From: Actinomycetota bacterium | GTDB lineage: Bacteria; Actinomycetota; Thermoleophilia; Gaiellales; Gaiellaceae | Direction of reading: 5' to 3' | NCBI GenBank assembly: GCA_016870235.1 | Contig: VGCB01000149.1 | Location: 1 to 6,964, forward strand | Length of the DNA: 6,964 nt | Shown here: piece by piece, positions 5,100 to 6,964 of the stretch | How the letters are laid out: each line of letters starts with the position of its first letter | Numbering within the stretch: position 1 is the first letter of the stretch | Notes under the pieces: generated by a model | What the model was told of the DNA's origin: nothing | What the model saw: the letters and a program-made list of their open reading frames with translations, nothing else | Database searches by the model: none | Program-made: the position numbers and the translations under genes

Positions 5100-6238
5100 C
5101 GGCGACGCTGGTCGCGGTCGTCGTCGTCGCGCTCTTCTTCGATTTCACCAACGGCTTCCACGACACCGCCAACTCGATCGCGACGACGGTGTCGACGCGG
5201 GCGATGTCGCCGCGCGCGGCGGTCGCGTTCGCCGCCGTCCTCAACTTCGCGGGCGCGTTCGTGTCGCTCGAGGTGGCGGCCACGATCGCGAAGGGGATCG
5301 TGGAGCAGGGCGTGATCGTCGGCTCCGCCGGCCTCCACATCGTCCTCGCCGGGCTCGTCGGCGCGATCACGTGGAATCTCGTGACGTGGTTCTTCGGGCT
5401 GCCGTCGAGCTCGAGCCACGCGCTGATCGGCGGTGTCATGGGCTCCGCCCTCGCCGCCCACGGCTTCGGCGTCATCCAGTGGGGCGGGATCAAGGAGAAG
5501 GTGCTGATCCCGTCGCTCGTCGCCCCGTTCCTCGGGGTCGTGCTCGCGTTCACGATCATCCTCGTGGTGACGTGGCTGATCGCGCGCCAGGCACCGTCGC
5601 GGGTGAACTGGGCCTTCCGCCGGCTCCAGATCGTCTCGGGCGGCTTCGTCGCGTTCACCCACGGAACGAACGACGCGCAGAAGACGATGGGGATCATCGC
5701 ACTGGCGCTGATCGCGTCCGGGCACCTCGAGACGGGCGGCGACCCTCCGTTCTGGGTGATCTTCTCGGCAGCGCTGGCGATGGCCCTCGGCACCTACGCG
5801 GGCGGCTGGCGGATCATCAAGACGCTCGGGCAGCGCGTCGCCAAGATCGATCCGCCCCAGGGCTTCGCCGCCCAGACGTCGTGTGCCGCGATCCTCTGGG
5901 GCACGGCGCACTGGGGCTTCCCGGTCTCGACGACGCACACGATCTCCGGCTCGGTGCTCGGCGCCGGCGCCATCCGCGGCTTCCACGCCGTGCGCTGGGG
6001 CGTCGCCGGCAACATCCTCCTCGCGTGGATCTTCACGTTGCCGATGGCGGGGCTCGTCGGCGCCGGGATGCAGCAGATCACGCGGGTCGACGGCGGCGAC
6101 GTGATCGTCTTCGTCCTCGCGGCGCTGATCGCGGCGGTCGCGTTCGCGGCGCGGCGGTGGGAGACGCGGCGGCTCGTGCCCGCGGCGAGCGCGGCCGGCG
6201 CCGCCACGAGCACCGCGCCCGGCACCGCTACGAGCTGA
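5096..6238 (+). CDS. pit: PiT-family low-affinity inorganic phosphate permease
   Basis: A 380-residue integral membrane protein of the PiT (Pho4/SLC20) family, which imports metal-phosphate or phosphate with H+ or Na+. Both halves of the family's inverted repeat are clear: GFHDTANSIAT (20-30) with LPSSSSHALIGG (102-113), and HGTNDAQKTMG (189-199) with PVSTTHTISG (276-285). The two Asp-containing motifs and the two Ser/Thr-His motifs line the substrate site. Hydrophobic segments lie at about 2-18, 41-62, 80-99, 136-163, 195-208, 217-235, 300-323 and 335-352. A hydrophilic Ala/Thr-rich tail (360-380) follows the last helix. The start is the ATG inside the stop of the DUF47 gene. The 3' end overlaps the convergent gene at 6228 by 11 bases, and no terminator hairpin with a T-run is seen. 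Which cation is used cannot be told from sequence. Confidence 0.95.
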   Translation: MTATLVAVVVVALFFDFTNGFHDTANSIATTVSTRAMSPRAAVAFAAVLNFAGAFVSLEVAATIAKGIVEQGVIVGSAGLHIVLAGLVGAITWNLVTWFFGLPSSSSHALIGGVMGSALAAHGFGVIQWGGIKEKVLIPSLVAPFLGVVLAFTIILVVTWLIARQAPSRVNWAFRRLQIVSGGFVAFTHGTNDAQKTMGIIALALIASGHLETGGDPPFWVIFSAALAMALGTYAGGWRIIKTLGQRVAKIDPPQGFAAQTSCAAILWGTAHWGFPVSTTHTISGSVLGAGAIRGFHAVRWGVAGNILLAWIFTLPMAGLVGAGMQQITRVDGGDVIVFVLAALIAAVAFAARRWETRRLVPAASAAGAATSTAPGTATS

Positions 6239-6815
6239 GCGAGGCCGTCTTCCAGCGCTCCGTGCCGTCGCGCGAGACGCCGAGCGAGCGGATCAGCGCG
6301 ACGCGGCGGTCGACGACCGTGCGGCCGGCACGCAGCCGCAGCGAGACGACGATCCCCTTCGGGCTCTCCCCCTTCGCCAGGCGGAGCGCGCACGCGAAGG
6401 ACACGCCGCCGGGGGCGTGCGAGCGGCACGTCGCAACCGTCGTCGGGCCGCGGCGGGCGACGATCTCGACCGTCCCGGCGCGGCCGGCGACCCCGCCGAC
6501 GAGCAGCTGCCGGCCTGACCGGCCGACGGTGATCGACCGCAGCCCCGCTGCCAACGACCGACGCGCGCCGGTCTTCGCCTTCGGCGTCGGCGGCGTCGCG
6601 GGCGAGGCGAGCCCCCGGGCGGGCGTCCCGACCGGCGCGACAGTGTGTGTTGCGATGTTGTTCTCCGGCCGCGCGTCAGCGGGCGTCGTCTCGACGGACG
6701 CGCTGCTCACGACCGGACCGCCCCCGGTGACGCGCACGACGACCTCGACCTCGCCGAGCACGTCGCCCGAGATGAAGTCGAGCGGGCAGACGAGGATCGT
6801 CTGACCCGAGCAGGA
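6228..6815 (-). CDS. Truncated DUF11-like surface protein, C-terminal part
   Basis: The frame is open from just after a TGA (6816-6818) to the TAG at 6228-6230, 195 codons. A GTG at 6761 gives 177 residues, but family-like sequence begins before it. The first ~60 residues (QTILVCPLDFISGD, then SSASVETTPADARPENNIAT) match the last strands of a DUF11/CARDB-type extracellular beta-sandwich, with the C...L.F..G and DxxxxNN hallmarks. A Pro/Ala/Lys linker follows, then a beta-rich C-terminal domain of about 105 residues with two cysteines in the CRSHAPGGVSFAC segment (likely a disulfide); I do not recognise that domain. There is no signal peptide or anchor and the N-terminal half of the DUF11 fold is missing, so this is probably a 5'-truncated or frameshifted gene. 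It converges on pit. Confidence 0.55.
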   Translation of the reverse strand, partial: SCSGQTILVCPLDFISGDVLGEVEVVVRVTGGGPVVSSASVETTPADARPENNIATHTVAPVGTPARGLASPATPPTPKAKTGARRSLAAGLRSITVGRSGRQLLVGGVAGRAGTVEIVARRGPTTVATCRSHAPGGVSFACALRLAKGESPKGIVVSLRLRAGRTVVDRRVALIRSLGVSRDGTERWKTASLSS

Positions 6816-6963
6816 TCAGCCCCACGAGCCCGCCGAGGAGCCCGATCGCGGCGCCCGCGATCGCCGCCTTGCGGTAGTCGAGGTCGTCGCCCACGCGGTC
6901 GGCGGGGCGGGGGGCAGGCGGGCGGCGCAGGATGTCGACGCCGAAGACGAGCAACGTTGAGCC
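6805..6963 (-). CDS. Membrane-segment fragment running off the right edge, frame-broken
   Basis: In a different minus-strand frame from the DUF11-like piece, codons from the window edge read GSTLLVFGVDILRRP, then a Pro/Arg/Asp stretch, then DDLDYRK followed by a glycine-rich hydrophobic helix ending AAIGLLGGLVGLILLG (about 22 residues). Basic residues before the helix predict a cytoplasmic N side and an external C side. The frame stays open to 6676, but after 6805 it becomes arginine-rich and shadow-like while the neighbouring frame takes on family character. The start lies beyond the window. I do not recognise the protein. It may be the membrane anchor of the DUF11-like product separated by a frameshift, or an unrelated gene cut here. 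Confidence 0.4.
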
Positions 6964-6964
6964 G

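Noticed and set aside
5018..5986. Minus-strand open frame opposite pit (322 codons)
   Set aside because: It is Asp/Glu/Arg/His-rich with no domain pattern, and the plus strand encodes both PiT signature repeats without interruption.

Overview
The window is uniformly GC-rich. It has short or overlapping gene junctions, a GTG start, and TANNNT-type -10 boxes lying close to start codons. Together with an actinobacterial-looking EttA, a CYTH-CHAD protein and a C-terminal scrap of a Y_phosphatase3-type tyrosine phosphatase, this suggests a high-GC actinobacterium. It may be a Thermoleophilia-like lineage, but that placement is an inference from style, not a phylogeny.

Layout: (1) 1-68 is the tail of a plus-strand gene running in from the left. 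(2) 69-511 has no intact gene; it holds a very strong 22-bp hairpin (137-190) and a decayed 3' remnant of a tyrosine/dual-specificity phosphatase gene (about 285-484). (3) 512-4400 is a minus-strand block: CYTH-CHAD protein (4400-2847), a Nudix hydrolase overlapping it by 4 bases (2850-2428), a 239-base spacer with several inverted repeats, then the translation factor gene ettA (2188-512). A long hairpin stands 8 bases in front of the ettA start. (4) 4401-4478 is a short divergent promoter region. (5) 4479-6238 is a plus-strand pair: a DUF47/PhoU-like protein and, overlapping it by ATGA, a PiT-family phosphate permease. (6) 6228-6963 on the minus strand holds a truncated surface-protein-like DUF11 segment and, in another frame, a membrane-segment fragment; the two look like one broken gene or a rearrangement joint at the window edge.

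Theme: the two divergent operons fit together around phosphate. DUF47-PiT brings in inorganic phosphate. CYTH-CHAD proteins hydrolyse triphosphate and bind polyphosphate. MutT1-like Nudix enzymes hydrolyse nucleoside or dinucleoside polyphosphates. EttA senses the ATP:ADP state at the ribosome but has its own leader, so it may be only a neighbour.

The most striking single feature is a 144-bp, in-frame, 143/144-identical tandem duplication inside the CHAD domain. It inserts a second copy of 48 residues and is bounded by a 10-bp repeat. I see no clearly new multi-gene system. The novel points are the recent duplication, the structured ettA leader, the phosphatase remnant and the broken gene at the right edge.
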